Assembly (NCBI GenBank): GCA_902489515.1
Contig: CABUAL010000036.1
Coordinates: forward strand, 1-10,464
Origin: an uncultured Collinsella sp.
GTDB taxonomy: Bacteria; Actinomycetota; Coriobacteriia; Coriobacteriales; Coriobacteriaceae
DNA length: 10,464 bases
Direction: 5' to 3'
The notes under the pieces were generated by a model. It saw only the letters and a program-made list of their open reading frames with translations. It made no database searches and was not told the origin of the DNA. Of this stretch, positions 1 through 7,566 are shown in pieces (positions within the stretch are counted from its first letter, which is position 1; each line of letters begins with the position of its first letter). A program made the position numbers and the translations under genes.

Positions 1-70
1 CCTGAGCATGCAGCTTAATGAGGGCGACCGAGCCGTTTTTGCGGACAGGGGTAGCGCGAAAGGACTGCAC

Positions 71-2095
71 ATGCGTCAATTTAAGACCGAGAGCAAAAAA
101 CTGCTCGACCTCATGATCAACTCCATCTACACCAATAAAGAAATCTTCCTGCGCGAGCTTATCTCTAACGCGAGCGACGCCGTCGACAAGCTCAACTTTA
201 AGAGCCTGCAGGACCCGAGCGTCAAGATCGACCAGGGCGACCTGGCCATTCGCGTCTCCTTTGATAAAGACGCCCGCACCATTACCATCTCGGATAACGG
301 CATTGGCATGACCGCCGAGGAGCTGGAGCGCAATCTGGGCACCATCGCCCATTCCGGCTCCGAGGAGTTTAAGACCGAGAACGCCGAGCAGCAGGGCTCC
401 GATGTCGACATCATCGGTCAGTTTGGCGTGGGCTTCTACTCGGCTTTTATGGTCGCCAGCCATGTGAAGGTCGTCAGCCGCGCCTACGGCGAGGATGTCG
501 CCCATGTGTGGGAATCCGACGGTCTTGAGGGCTACACCATCGAGGACGGCGAGCGCGCCGAGCACGGTACCGATGTCATCCTGACGCTGCGCGAGAACGA
601 GAAGCTCGATGCCGACGGCGAGGCCGAGACCTACGATCGCTTCCTGACCGAGTGGGGTCTCAAGAGCCTGATTCAGCAGTACAGTAACTATGTGCGTTAC
701 CCGATCCAGATGATGGTGTCCAAGAGCCGCCAGAAACCCAAGCCCGAGGACGCCGGCGACGATTACAAGCCCGAGTACGAGGACTACCAGGAGCTCGAGA
801 CCGTCAATTCCATGACACCGATCTGGAAGAAGCACAGCTCCGATGTCGAGCAGAAGGACTACGACGAGTTCTACAAGTCCACGTTCCACGACTTTGACGA
901 TCCTGCGCGCACCATCAGCTTCCACGCCGAGGGCACGCTCGAGTATGACGCCCTGCTGTTTGTGCCGGGACGCGCGCCGTTCGATCTGTACAGCAAGGAC
1001 TACGAGAAGGGTCTGGCGCTCTACAGCTCCAACGTCCTGATCATGGAGAAGTGCGACGACCTGCTGCCCGACTACTACAACTTTGTCCGCGGCGTCGTGG
1101 ATTCCGCCGACGTGTCGCTCAACATCTCGCGCGAGACGCTGCAGCAGAACCGTCAGCTCAAGGCCATCGCCAAGCGTGTGGAAAAGAAGATTACCGCCGA
1201 CCTTGAGGATATGCGTGACAACGACCGCGAGGCCTACGAGAAGTTCTTTGAGAACTTTGGCCGCGGTCTTAAGTACGGCATCTACTCGAGCTATGGCATG
1301 AAGGCCGATGAGCTCGCCGACCTGTTGCTGTTCTGGTCTGCCAAGGAACAGAAGATGATTACCCTGGCCGAGTATGCCAAGGGCATGCCTGAGGATCAGA
1401 AGGCCATCTACTACGCCGCCGGCGACTCGCGTGAGCGCTTGGCCAAGATGCCCGTGGTAAAGGGCGTGCTCGACCGCGGCTATGACGTGCTGCTGCTGAC
1501 GCAGGATGTGGATGAGTTCACGTTCCAGGCTATGCGTGAGTACGTTGCCGCCGATATGCCCAAGATCTACGAGGACGATGCTGCCCGCGAGGCTGCCGAG
1601 AAGGCTGTGGCCGACGGTGCCGAGCCCGAGGTCGAGGATCGTCATCTAGAGCTCAAGAACGTTGCGACCGGTGATCTTGACCTGGCGACCGAGGACGAGA
1701 AGAAGGAGGCCGAGGACGCCACCAAGGAGAACGAGGACCTCTTTAGCGCTATGAAGGAGGCGCTCGGTGACAAGGTCGAGAAAGTCGCCGTCTCCGCGCG
1801 CCTGACCGATGCCCCCGCTTGTATCACCACCGAGGGCCCACTTTCGCTCGAGATGGAGAAGGTGCTCCAGAAGGGACCCGAGGGCGCGCCCGACGGCATG
1901 CCCAAGAGCCAACGCGTGCTCGAGCTCAACGCCAAGCACCCGGTCTTTGACAAGCTTGTCGCTGCCCAGAAGGCAGGCGACGCCGACAAGATCAAGCAGT
2001 ACTCCGGTCTGCTCTATGACCAGGCTCTGCTGGTCGAGGGCATCCTCCCCGAGGACCCCGTAGCCTTCGCGGCGGCTGTTTGCAACTTGATGTAG
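71..2095 (+). CDS. htpG: HtpG, bacterial Hsp90 molecular chaperone
   Basis: Cytosolic ATP-dependent homodimeric chaperone of the Hsp90 family. The 674-residue protein carries the full GHKL ATP-binding set: ELISNASDA at 29-37 (catalytic E29, Mg-binding N33), DNGIGM at 75-80 (D75 binds adenine), GTIAHSGS at 90-97 and the lid glycines GQFGVGFYS at 116-124. The middle domain starts near residue 207 and holds NISRETLQQN with R354, the family's gamma-phosphate-contacting arginine. The dimerisation domain starts near 525. There is no eukaryotic MEEVD tail, as expected in bacteria. A highly charged, acidic stretch (about 219-240) lies at the start of the middle domain. The start at 71 is chosen because family homology begins at MRQFKTES and AAAGGA (59-64) lies 6 nt upstream. 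An in-frame ATG at 8 would add 21 residues unlike the family. A strong hairpin follows, so the gene is probably a separate unit. Identity is very secure. Confidence 0.97.
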   Translation: MRQFKTESKKLLDLMINSIYTNKEIFLRELISNASDAVDKLNFKSLQDPSVKIDQGDLAIRVSFDKDARTITISDNGIGMTAEELERNLGTIAHSGSEEFKTENAEQQGSDVDIIGQFGVGFYSAFMVASHVKVVSRAYGEDVAHVWESDGLEGYTIEDGERAEHGTDVILTLRENEKLDADGEAETYDRFLTEWGLKSLIQQYSNYVRYPIQMMVSKSRQKPKPEDAGDDYKPEYEDYQELETVNSMTPIWKKHSSDVEQKDYDEFYKSTFHDFDDPARTISFHAEGTLEYDALLFVPGRAPFDLYSKDYEKGLALYSSNVLIMEKCDDLLPDYYNFVRGVVDSADVSLNISRETLQQNRQLKAIAKRVEKKITADLEDMRDNDREAYEKFFENFGRGLKYGIYSSYGMKADELADLLLFWSAKEQKMITLAEYAKGMPEDQKAIYYAAGDSRERLAKMPVVKGVLDRGYDVLLLTQDVDEFTFQAMREYVAADMPKIYEDDAAREAAEKAVADGAEPEVEDRHLELKNVATGDLDLATEDEKKEAEDATKENEDLFSAMKEALGDKVEKVAVSARLTDAPACITTEGPLSLEMEKVLQKGPEGAPDGMPKSQRVLELNAKHPVFDKLVAAQKAGDADKIKQYSGLLYDQALLVEGILPEDPVAFAAAVCNLM

Positions 2096-2125
2096 TTCGG
2101 GGATACGGCACCGTAACTAGATTAG

Positions 2126-2197
2126 AACGAGAGTGGATAATCTCCCACTTTTGGCTCGAATGCGGGCTTGAAGTGGGAGATTTTCCACTCTCGTTTT
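2126..2197 (+). terminator. Long near-perfect inverted repeat, probable htpG terminator
   Basis: Two 25-base arms (2126-2150 and 2171-2195) pair at 24 of 25 positions; the only mismatch is T2138 against T2183. They are separated by a 20-base loop. The right arm runs into TTTT (2194-2197), giving an intrinsic-terminator layout for + strand transcription 30 bases after the htpG stop. The stem is much longer than needed for termination and the arms are not especially GC-rich, so a dispersed palindromic repeat element co-opted as a terminator is an alternative. The opposite strand lacks a comparable T-run, so bidirectional action is less likely. Confidence 0.8.
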
Positions 2198-2239
2198 CCT
2201 CCGTCCCCAAGGGATCAATTATTTGTCGGGGTTGTGGTT

Positions 2240-2302
2240 TTGTGACCTGCTGAAATTAAAGATACTGTACAACTGTACGTTAATTTGTCTTCGTAGTATA
2301 TT
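2240..2302 (+). promoter_or_regulatory. Putative promoter/operator region of the yhgE/pip pair
   Basis: This region between the htpG terminator and the first YhgE/Pip gene is AT-richer than its surroundings. Candidate -10 boxes are GATACT (2261-2266, 15 bases after TTGTGA at 2240-2245) and TATATT (2297-2302, no good -35). Between them lies GTAC-N4-GTAC (2267-2270 and 2275-2278), part of a direct repeat of ACTGTAC at 2264-2270 and 2272-2278. Such a symmetric site near a promoter could be an operator for a TetR-like repressor, but no regulator gene is in the window. Neither promoter candidate is strong. Apart from this region and the hairpin, I see nothing else in 2096-2394. Confidence 0.3.
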
Positions 2303-2394
2303 GCTACCCGCAAAACTCAACACCATTGTGCTTTGAGACGTTAAAGCGCCTACGTACAATGGTTGTCGATAGTACGATTCGATTTAACGACAGG

Positions 2395-5175
2395 ATGGAT
2401 GGTCCAAGCGTGAGTCTCGGCAGCAAACTATCCAATGCAAAGGTCTCCTTTGCGATATTTAAGCGCGACATTAAGCGACTGCTTGTGAACCCCGTTGCCT
2501 TGGTGGTTACCCTCGGCGTGTGCGTTATTCCCTCACTGTATGCCTGGTACAACATCGTGGCAAACTGGGATCCGTACGGAAACACCCAGGGCATCAAGAT
2601 TGCCATCGCCAACAACGATCAGGGCACTCAGAACGACCTGGTGGGCGATCTCAACGCGGGCGACCAGGTCGTCGATCAGCTCAAGGAGAACAATCAGCTG
2701 GGCTGGACCTTCGTCGATTCGGCGGCCGATGCCAAGGAGGGCGTCGAGAGTGGTGAGTACTATGCGGCCATCGTAATCCCCAAGAACTTCTCGGATAACC
2801 TGGTTTCGATGCTCGACGGCAACTACCATCAGCCCAAGCTTACGTACTACGTCAATGAGAAGAAGAGCGCCATTGCACCCAAGGTTACCGACACCGGTGC
2901 AAGTACCATCGAGAAGCAGATCAACTCGGAATTTGTCTCCACGGTGGGCGAGACCGTTGCCAGTATTGCCAAGGATGCCGGAGTCGATTTAAAGGACAAG
3001 GCAACTCAGACTCAGGATTCGTTGGCAAGTTCTGTCTCCGAGGCATCCGATACCTTGGGCGAGGTGCACGATTCGATTGGCGACATGAATGCCGCCATCG
3101 ATAAGACGAGTGGCGCCATCGCCTCGGCCGATGCGGCACTTGCCGGCCTGCAGGGTCAGGCGCCGTCACTGACGCAGGCGATCTCTCAGGGTAACGACCT
3201 GCTGGGCGAAGCTCGCACCACGGCGGGCAACTCTATCGCCTCGCTCTCCAAGGCGCTCTCGGAAGGCAGCCTTGCGCTTACCAAGACGTCGGCCTCTGCG
3301 AACGCTGCCATCGGCAAGCTGACGGGCACGGTCACATCTACGACCACCCGTATCGACAACTCGCTCGAGTCTCTCCAAGCGACGATCGACCACAATAAGG
3401 CCGTTATCGGGCACTTAGAGATTCTCGCCAATGACACGTCGACAGGTTCCGAGGAAATTGACGCGCGCATTGTATCGACCATCGATTTGCTTCGAGAGCA
3501 GAATGAAAAGCTTCAGAGCATCAAGGACGGTCTGTCTGCGCAGTCGAGCGCCATGGCGAATGACGCCGCGGCTGTCTCGGGTGCCAGCGACGCTATCAAT
3601 AACGCAATTCAGACCGGTGCGACCAACCTTGGCCAGGCCCAGACGGACCTGGGTCAAAACGCGCTGCCGAAGGCCTCGAGCGCGCTTGATTCCTTTGCCG
3701 CCGTTTCGGGTGATTTGACGGGTATCGTATCTGGCCTCACGCCCACGATTGCAAGCGCGCGCGGTACGCTTTCGCAGCTTAACGCTACGCTCGGCCAGGC
3801 CAAGACCACGCTGTCCCAGACCGATTCCTCGCTTGCCAAGGTCCAGGACAAGCTCGCAACCGCCGCCAACGACATCGCGGCGCTACAGACCTCCGAGTCC
3901 ATGGGCGAGCTGGCCGACCTGATGGGCGTCGACGTCAATGACGTCGCAGACTTCATGGCATCTCCGGTTGAGCTCGCGTCCAAGTCGATCTATCCGGTTA
4001 AGAGCTTCGGCTCGGGCATTGCCCCCTTCTACACCAATCTGGCGCTTTGGGTGGGCGGCTATGTGCTCATCGCCATTTACAAGCTCGAGGTCGACCGTGA
4101 AGGTGTTGGCAGCTTTACGGCGCGCCAAGGCTACTTTGGCCGCTGGTTGCTCATGGTGATCCTGGGCGCGTTGCAGGCCATCATCGTTACGGTAGGCGAT
4201 CTGGTGATCGGCGTGCAGTGCGTCAGCCCGCTGCTGTTCGTGCTGGGCGGCATCGCCATCTCGTTCACCTACGTCAATATCATCTATGCGCTGTCCACCA
4301 CGTTTAAGCATATCGGCAAGGCTATCGGCGTCATTCTGGTTATCGTGCAGATCCCGGGTTCGTCGGGCATGTACCCCATCGAGATGATGCCAGGCTTCTT
4401 CCAGTGGCTGCACCCGCTGCTGCCCTTTACCTACGGCATCAATCTGCTGCGCGAGACGGTCGGCGGCATGTATTCGTTCAACTACCTGTTTAACCTGTGC
4501 ATTCTGGGCGTGTTCTTGATCGTGGCGCTCTTTATCGGCCTGCAGCTGCGTCCGCTGCTGCTCAACCTTAACCTGCTCTTTGATAAACAGCTCTCCACGA
4601 CCGGTATGATGATTTGCGAGTCCAACGACCTGCCGCGCCAGCGCTACTCGCTGCGCACGGCCATGCGCGTCATGCTCGATTCCGATTCGTACCGTCGCGA
4701 ACTGCTCGATCATGCGGTCGCCTTTGAACATCGCTACCCGTACTACATCAAGGGCGGTTTTGCCGCCGTGGTGGGCGTTCAGGTCCTGCTCTTTGTCCTG
4801 TCGACGGTTCTCGATATCGACAATAACGGCAAGATCATCCTGCTTGTCATTTGGATCATCTCGGTTATTGCCATCTGCGGCTGGCTGATCAATATCGAAT
4901 ATATCCGAGCGAGCCTCAATACCCAGATGCGCATCTCGGCGCTTTCGGATGAGGACCTGCGTCGCGAGATGCGCGAACACACGGCCGCCATTCCTGCCGC
5001 CCGCCACATGTTTGGCCTCAACGCCAGCGAGCGTGGTGCCAAGGGCGGCGATCAGTCCACGGGCCGCTTGCCGCATATCGGCTCGCACCATAAATCTCAG
5101 GGCAGCGACAGCACAGCCACAAATGATGGAGATACCACCGCGCTTGGCAAGCACTCCAAAGGAGGTGAGGCATAA
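2395..5175 (+). CDS. YhgE/Pip-type membrane protein, first copy, with extended C-terminus
   Basis: Member of the YhgE/Pip (phage infection protein) family: polytopic envelope proteins with ABC-2-permease-like C-termini and no settled function. From the chosen start it has 926 residues. A basic N-terminus with FKRDIKRLL precedes TM1 (about 33-54), then the NWDPYGNT motif and a large extracytoplasmic part. That part contains a long Ala/Ser/Thr/Gln-rich stretch that looks coiled-coil (roughly 180-510). A C-terminal permease-like block follows, with TM segments near 545-563, 583-607, 612-637, 640-660 and 697-722. Unlike its neighbour it continues with a cytoplasmic-looking linker, two more TM segments (787-808, 814-837) and a hydrophilic His/Gly/Ser-rich tail. 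The start is uncertain: ATG 2395, GTG 2410 (GGATGG 7 nt upstream), ATG 2359 and TTG 2326 are all in frame, and none has a strong ribosome binding site. The family-like sequence begins only near the FKRD motif. It is translationally coupled to the next gene. Confidence 0.9.
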   Translation: MDGPSVSLGSKLSNAKVSFAIFKRDIKRLLVNPVALVVTLGVCVIPSLYAWYNIVANWDPYGNTQGIKIAIANNDQGTQNDLVGDLNAGDQVVDQLKENNQLGWTFVDSAADAKEGVESGEYYAAIVIPKNFSDNLVSMLDGNYHQPKLTYYVNEKKSAIAPKVTDTGASTIEKQINSEFVSTVGETVASIAKDAGVDLKDKATQTQDSLASSVSEASDTLGEVHDSIGDMNAAIDKTSGAIASADAALAGLQGQAPSLTQAISQGNDLLGEARTTAGNSIASLSKALSEGSLALTKTSASANAAIGKLTGTVTSTTTRIDNSLESLQATIDHNKAVIGHLEILANDTSTGSEEIDARIVSTIDLLREQNEKLQSIKDGLSAQSSAMANDAAAVSGASDAINNAIQTGATNLGQAQTDLGQNALPKASSALDSFAAVSGDLTGIVSGLTPTIASARGTLSQLNATLGQAKTTLSQTDSSLAKVQDKLATAANDIAALQTSESMGELADLMGVDVNDVADFMASPVELASKSIYPVKSFGSGIAPFYTNLALWVGGYVLIAIYKLEVDREGVGSFTARQGYFGRWLLMVILGALQAIIVTVGDLVIGVQCVSPLLFVLGGIAISFTYVNIIYALSTTFKHIGKAIGVILVIVQIPGSSGMYPIEMMPGFFQWLHPLLPFTYGINLLRETVGGMYSFNYLFNLCILGVFLIVALFIGLQLRPLLLNLNLLFDKQLSTTGMMICESNDLPRQRYSLRTAMRVMLDSDSYRRELLDHAVAFEHRYPYYIKGGFAAVVGVQVLLFVLSTVLDIDNNGKIILLVIWIISVIAICGWLINIEYIRASLNTQMRISALSDEDLRREMREHTAAIPAARHMFGLNASERGAKGGDQSTGRLPHIGSHHKSQGSDSTATNDGDTTALGKHSKGGEA
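5158..5168 (+). promoter_or_regulatory. Full-length Shine-Dalgarno inside the end of the first YhgE/Pip gene
   Basis: AAAGGAGGTGA is essentially a complete complement of the 16S rRNA 3' end. It lies 7 nt before the ATG at 5176, and its bases encode the end of the upstream protein (KGGEA). The upstream TAA (5173-5175) directly abuts the downstream ATG with no spacer. This argues for termination-reinitiation coupling and strong translation of the second protein, and it fixes the start of that gene. Confidence 0.9.
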
Positions 5176-7365
5176 ATGAAGAACATCCTGCATCTGTTTA
5201 AGCGCGATGTCCAAAACGTGTCTCGCTCCGTGATCGGCTTGGTTGTCGTGATGGGCCTCATTATCGTACCGTGTCTGTACGCGTGGTTTAACATCGCCGG
5301 CAGCTGGGATCCGTACGGCAACACCGGCAATCTTAAGATCGCCGTGGTCAACACCGATGAGGGTTACGAGAGCGATTTGATCCCCGTCGAGGTTAACGTG
5401 GGCGAAAACGTGACCGCCACCCTACGCGGCAACGAGAGCTTCGATTGGGTTGTGCTCAACAATCGCGAAAAGGCTATCGAGGGCGTTAAGTCGGGCGCGT
5501 ACTATGCTGCCGTCGTTATCCCCAAAACGTTTAGCGCTGACATGATGACGCTTTTCTCGACCGACGTGAAACACGCCGATATCGAGTTTTACGAGAACCA
5601 GAAGGCCAACGCCATTGCGCAGATCGTGACCGAGAAGGGTTCGAGTGCCGTTCAGAGCCAGGTTAACGAAACTTTTACCGAGACCATTACGAGCATCGGT
5701 CTTAAGACGGTGTCCAGCCTGCTCGATTACATGAGCACCGACCAGGTCAGCAACTTTATCGCCAACCTGTCCTCGACGCTCGGCGATTCGGTCCAGGACC
5801 TGCAGGACGTTCAGGCCAGCGCAACGTCGCTTGCGGGCATTTTGAGCTCCACGTCCGATTCGCTGACGTCGGCGAGCGGCATGCTCAAGCAGACCGGTGC
5901 CGTCGATGAGTCGACAAAGCAGCTCATGGAACATGCCAAAAGCGGCATCGATGATTCCAAAGAAGCGCTTAAGGCGGCAAACGATGCCATCGATGCCGCG
6001 ATCGATGGAAGTGCGGGTTCGTTCGATAACGTTTCTACCGAGCTCGCAAAGGCATTCGGCACTGCAAACCAGCATGTCAATCTTACGGTGTCTCAGCTCA
6101 ACGATGGCGCAGCGTCACTCAATAAACGTGCCGACAAGATTGATGCCACGGCGAACGAGCTCCGTAGTCTTGCTGGCCAGGTGAGTAACGATAAGCTCAA
6201 GGCAGGGCTTGAGGACGCGGCTGCCGAGCTTGACAAAACCGCGACGGAGTACCGCAACAATGCCAATGAGCTGACGAATATCGCGACGTCGCTCACGAAG
6301 AGTATGGCCGAGGTCAACAACTCGCGTGCCGAGGTCGATCAGGCCATCGCCGATGCCAAGGCCGGCATCGCGGGTGCCAAATCCGATTACGATTCCACGT
6401 TTTCGGCCAAGGCAAAGGAGCTCAAGAAGACCATCTCGGGCGTTTTGGATTCGCTGAACGGTATTTCGAACGATCTGGATAGTGCTGTTGCTGGCCTGAC
6501 CGACGCATCCGGTTCGCTGGCAAAGGGCCTCTCCAAGGCTGCAAAGCTGGTCAACAAGGCTTCTGATCAGCTGGGCGAGGCGTCGGACAAGATCAGTGCG
6601 TTTAAGGACGAGCTCGACGGCGCCTTGATGTCGGATGACCTCGCTACGATCAAGACGATGATCGGCAATGATCCCGAGGGTCTGGCCGTGTCGCTTTCCG
6701 GCCCCGTCGCGCTCGATCGCAAGCCGGTCTATCCGATCCGCAACTACGGTTCGGCCATGGCACCGTTCTACACGATTCTGTCGCTCTGGGTGGGCTCGAT
6801 TGTGCTGGCGGCCATGATGAAGGTCTCGGTTGACGATGAGCTTATCAACGAGCTCATCCCCGTGCGCCTGCACGAGATCTACCTGGGCCGCTACCTGTTC
6901 TTTGGCGGTCTGGCCCTGCTGCAGGCAACGCTCGTGTGTGCGGGCGACATCCTGTTCTTTGGCATCCAGTGCGACGACCCGCTGCAGTTTGTGCTGGCGG
7001 GCTGGGTCGCGAGTCTCGTGTTCTCCAATATCGTCTACACGCTTACGGTTTCGTTTGGCGATATCGGCAAGGCGCTCGCCGTCGTGCTGCTGGTCATGCA
7101 GGTCGGCGGTTCGGGCGGCACGTTCCCCATCGAGATGACCGGCCCCGTGTTCCAGGCGATCTATCCGTTCCTGCCGTTCACCCACGGCATCAACGCCATG
7201 CATGCCGCCATGGCCGGTGCGTACCACATGGAGTACTGGATTGAGCTAGGCATTCTGGCGAGCTATCTGATTCCGTCGCTGGCACTGGGCGTCGTCTTCC
7301 GCCGCCCGGTCATCAAAGCCAACGACTGGATCATCGAAAAACTGGAGTCAACCAAATTGATTTAG
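5176..7365 (+). CDS. YhgE/Pip-type membrane protein, second copy
   Basis: Paralogue of the preceding gene with the family's compact layout, 729 residues. A short basic N-terminus with FKRD (8-11) is followed by TM1 (about 18-40, ending LYAWFNI) and WDPYGNT at 44-50. A long extracytoplasmic region follows, with a predicted-looking coiled coil (about 200-480, rich in Ala, Ser, Asp and Lys). The permease-like end has TM segments near 531-550, 573-597, 606-627, 630-650 and 689-709 and a short basic tail. The two proteins align clearly at both ends: FKRD, LYAW(Y/F)NI, WDPYGNT, YYAA(I/V)VIPK, APFYT, (L/I)PFT(Y/H)GIN. Their middles are diverged in sequence. It lacks the extra two TM segments and tail of the first copy. 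Family members include phage receptors and relatives of the type VII secretion protein EsaA/YueB, but no other T7SS gene is visible here. A partner role in one membrane complex is inference. Confidence 0.93.
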   Translation: MKNILHLFKRDVQNVSRSVIGLVVVMGLIIVPCLYAWFNIAGSWDPYGNTGNLKIAVVNTDEGYESDLIPVEVNVGENVTATLRGNESFDWVVLNNREKAIEGVKSGAYYAAVVIPKTFSADMMTLFSTDVKHADIEFYENQKANAIAQIVTEKGSSAVQSQVNETFTETITSIGLKTVSSLLDYMSTDQVSNFIANLSSTLGDSVQDLQDVQASATSLAGILSSTSDSLTSASGMLKQTGAVDESTKQLMEHAKSGIDDSKEALKAANDAIDAAIDGSAGSFDNVSTELAKAFGTANQHVNLTVSQLNDGAASLNKRADKIDATANELRSLAGQVSNDKLKAGLEDAAAELDKTATEYRNNANELTNIATSLTKSMAEVNNSRAEVDQAIADAKAGIAGAKSDYDSTFSAKAKELKKTISGVLDSLNGISNDLDSAVAGLTDASGSLAKGLSKAAKLVNKASDQLGEASDKISAFKDELDGALMSDDLATIKTMIGNDPEGLAVSLSGPVALDRKPVYPIRNYGSAMAPFYTILSLWVGSIVLAAMMKVSVDDELINELIPVRLHEIYLGRYLFFGGLALLQATLVCAGDILFFGIQCDDPLQFVLAGWVASLVFSNIVYTLTVSFGDIGKALAVVLLVMQVGGSGGTFPIEMTGPVFQAIYPFLPFTHGINAMHAAMAGAYHMEYWIELGILASYLIPSLALGVVFRRPVIKANDWIIEKLESTKLI

Positions 7366-7428
7366 TTCAGCAACGTAAACGCCGTCGGAACATCGAGATC
7401 TTCCAACCCGATGCTTTAGCGTAGTGAA

Positions 7429-7458
7429 TTGCACGGGCTGCTTGGTTGTTGCTACAGT
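7429..7458 (+). promoter_or_regulatory. Probable promoter of the EamA transporter gene
   Basis: TTGCAC (7429-7434) and TACAGT (7453-7458) are separated by 18 bases, and the -10 is preceded by TGC (7450-7452), the extended -10 form. The predicted transcription start would be near 7465, about 100 bases before the permease ATG and exactly at the left arm of the hairpin that follows. The call rests on motif fit alone. Confidence 0.5.
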
Positions 7459-7459
7459 A

Positions 7460-7499
7460 GCGGGGCGTGCCGGGGGTCCGGTGCGCCCTGCTTTTATTT
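7460..7499 (+). terminator. GC-rich intrinsic terminator, possibly a leader attenuator
   Basis: GGGCGTGCCGG (7463-7473) pairs with CCGGTGCGCCC (7478-7488) around a 4-base loop. All 11 pairs form, two of them as G-U wobbles, and the stem can extend outward to 7460/7491. TTTTATTT (7492-7499) follows. It lies about 95 bases after the second YhgE/Pip stop and may end that operon. Because the likely promoter of the next gene lies just upstream, the hairpin would also sit at the 5' end of the EamA mRNA. Its 5' arm has alternative partners at 7510-7517 and 7538-7544, so it may act as a conditional terminator. Confidence 0.7.
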
Positions 7500-7566
7500 G
7501 ACCATGAGGCGGCACGCAGCCATGCGCGTGCGGACACCACGCCCAGATTGAGCGCGAGGATGCCCT

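Noticed and set aside
8..70. N-terminal extension of htpG from ATG 8
   Set aside because: The 21 added residues do not resemble the HtpG N-terminus. The conserved start MRQFKTES at 71 has its own ribosome binding site.
2326..2394. Upstream TTG (2326) or ATG (2359) start for the first YhgE/Pip gene
   Set aside because: No ribosome binding site at either, and the added residues are unlike the family's short basic N-terminus. Kept only as alternatives because the preferred start is also weakly supported.
2565..2579. A 15-base block identical at 2565-2579 and 5304-5318
   Set aside because: It encodes the conserved WDPYG motif in both YhgE/Pip paralogues, so protein conservation plus shared codon preference explains it without a repeat element.
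3883..5214. 443-codon open frame on the - strand
   Set aside because: It lies wholly opposite the first YhgE/Pip gene and the start of the second. The translation is charged, His/Gln/Arg-rich and has no recognisable domain, as expected antisense to GC-rich codons. The + strand proteins have clear family motifs.
6115..7227. 370-codon open frame on the - strand
   Set aside because: Antisense to the conserved permease block of the second YhgE/Pip gene; no domain, and composition typical of a shadow frame.
7366..7566. tRNA or known riboswitch class in the GC-rich leader
   Set aside because: No cloverleaf, T-loop or CCA-type arrangement, and I could not match a known riboswitch consensus, so it is reported only as an unclassified structured leader.
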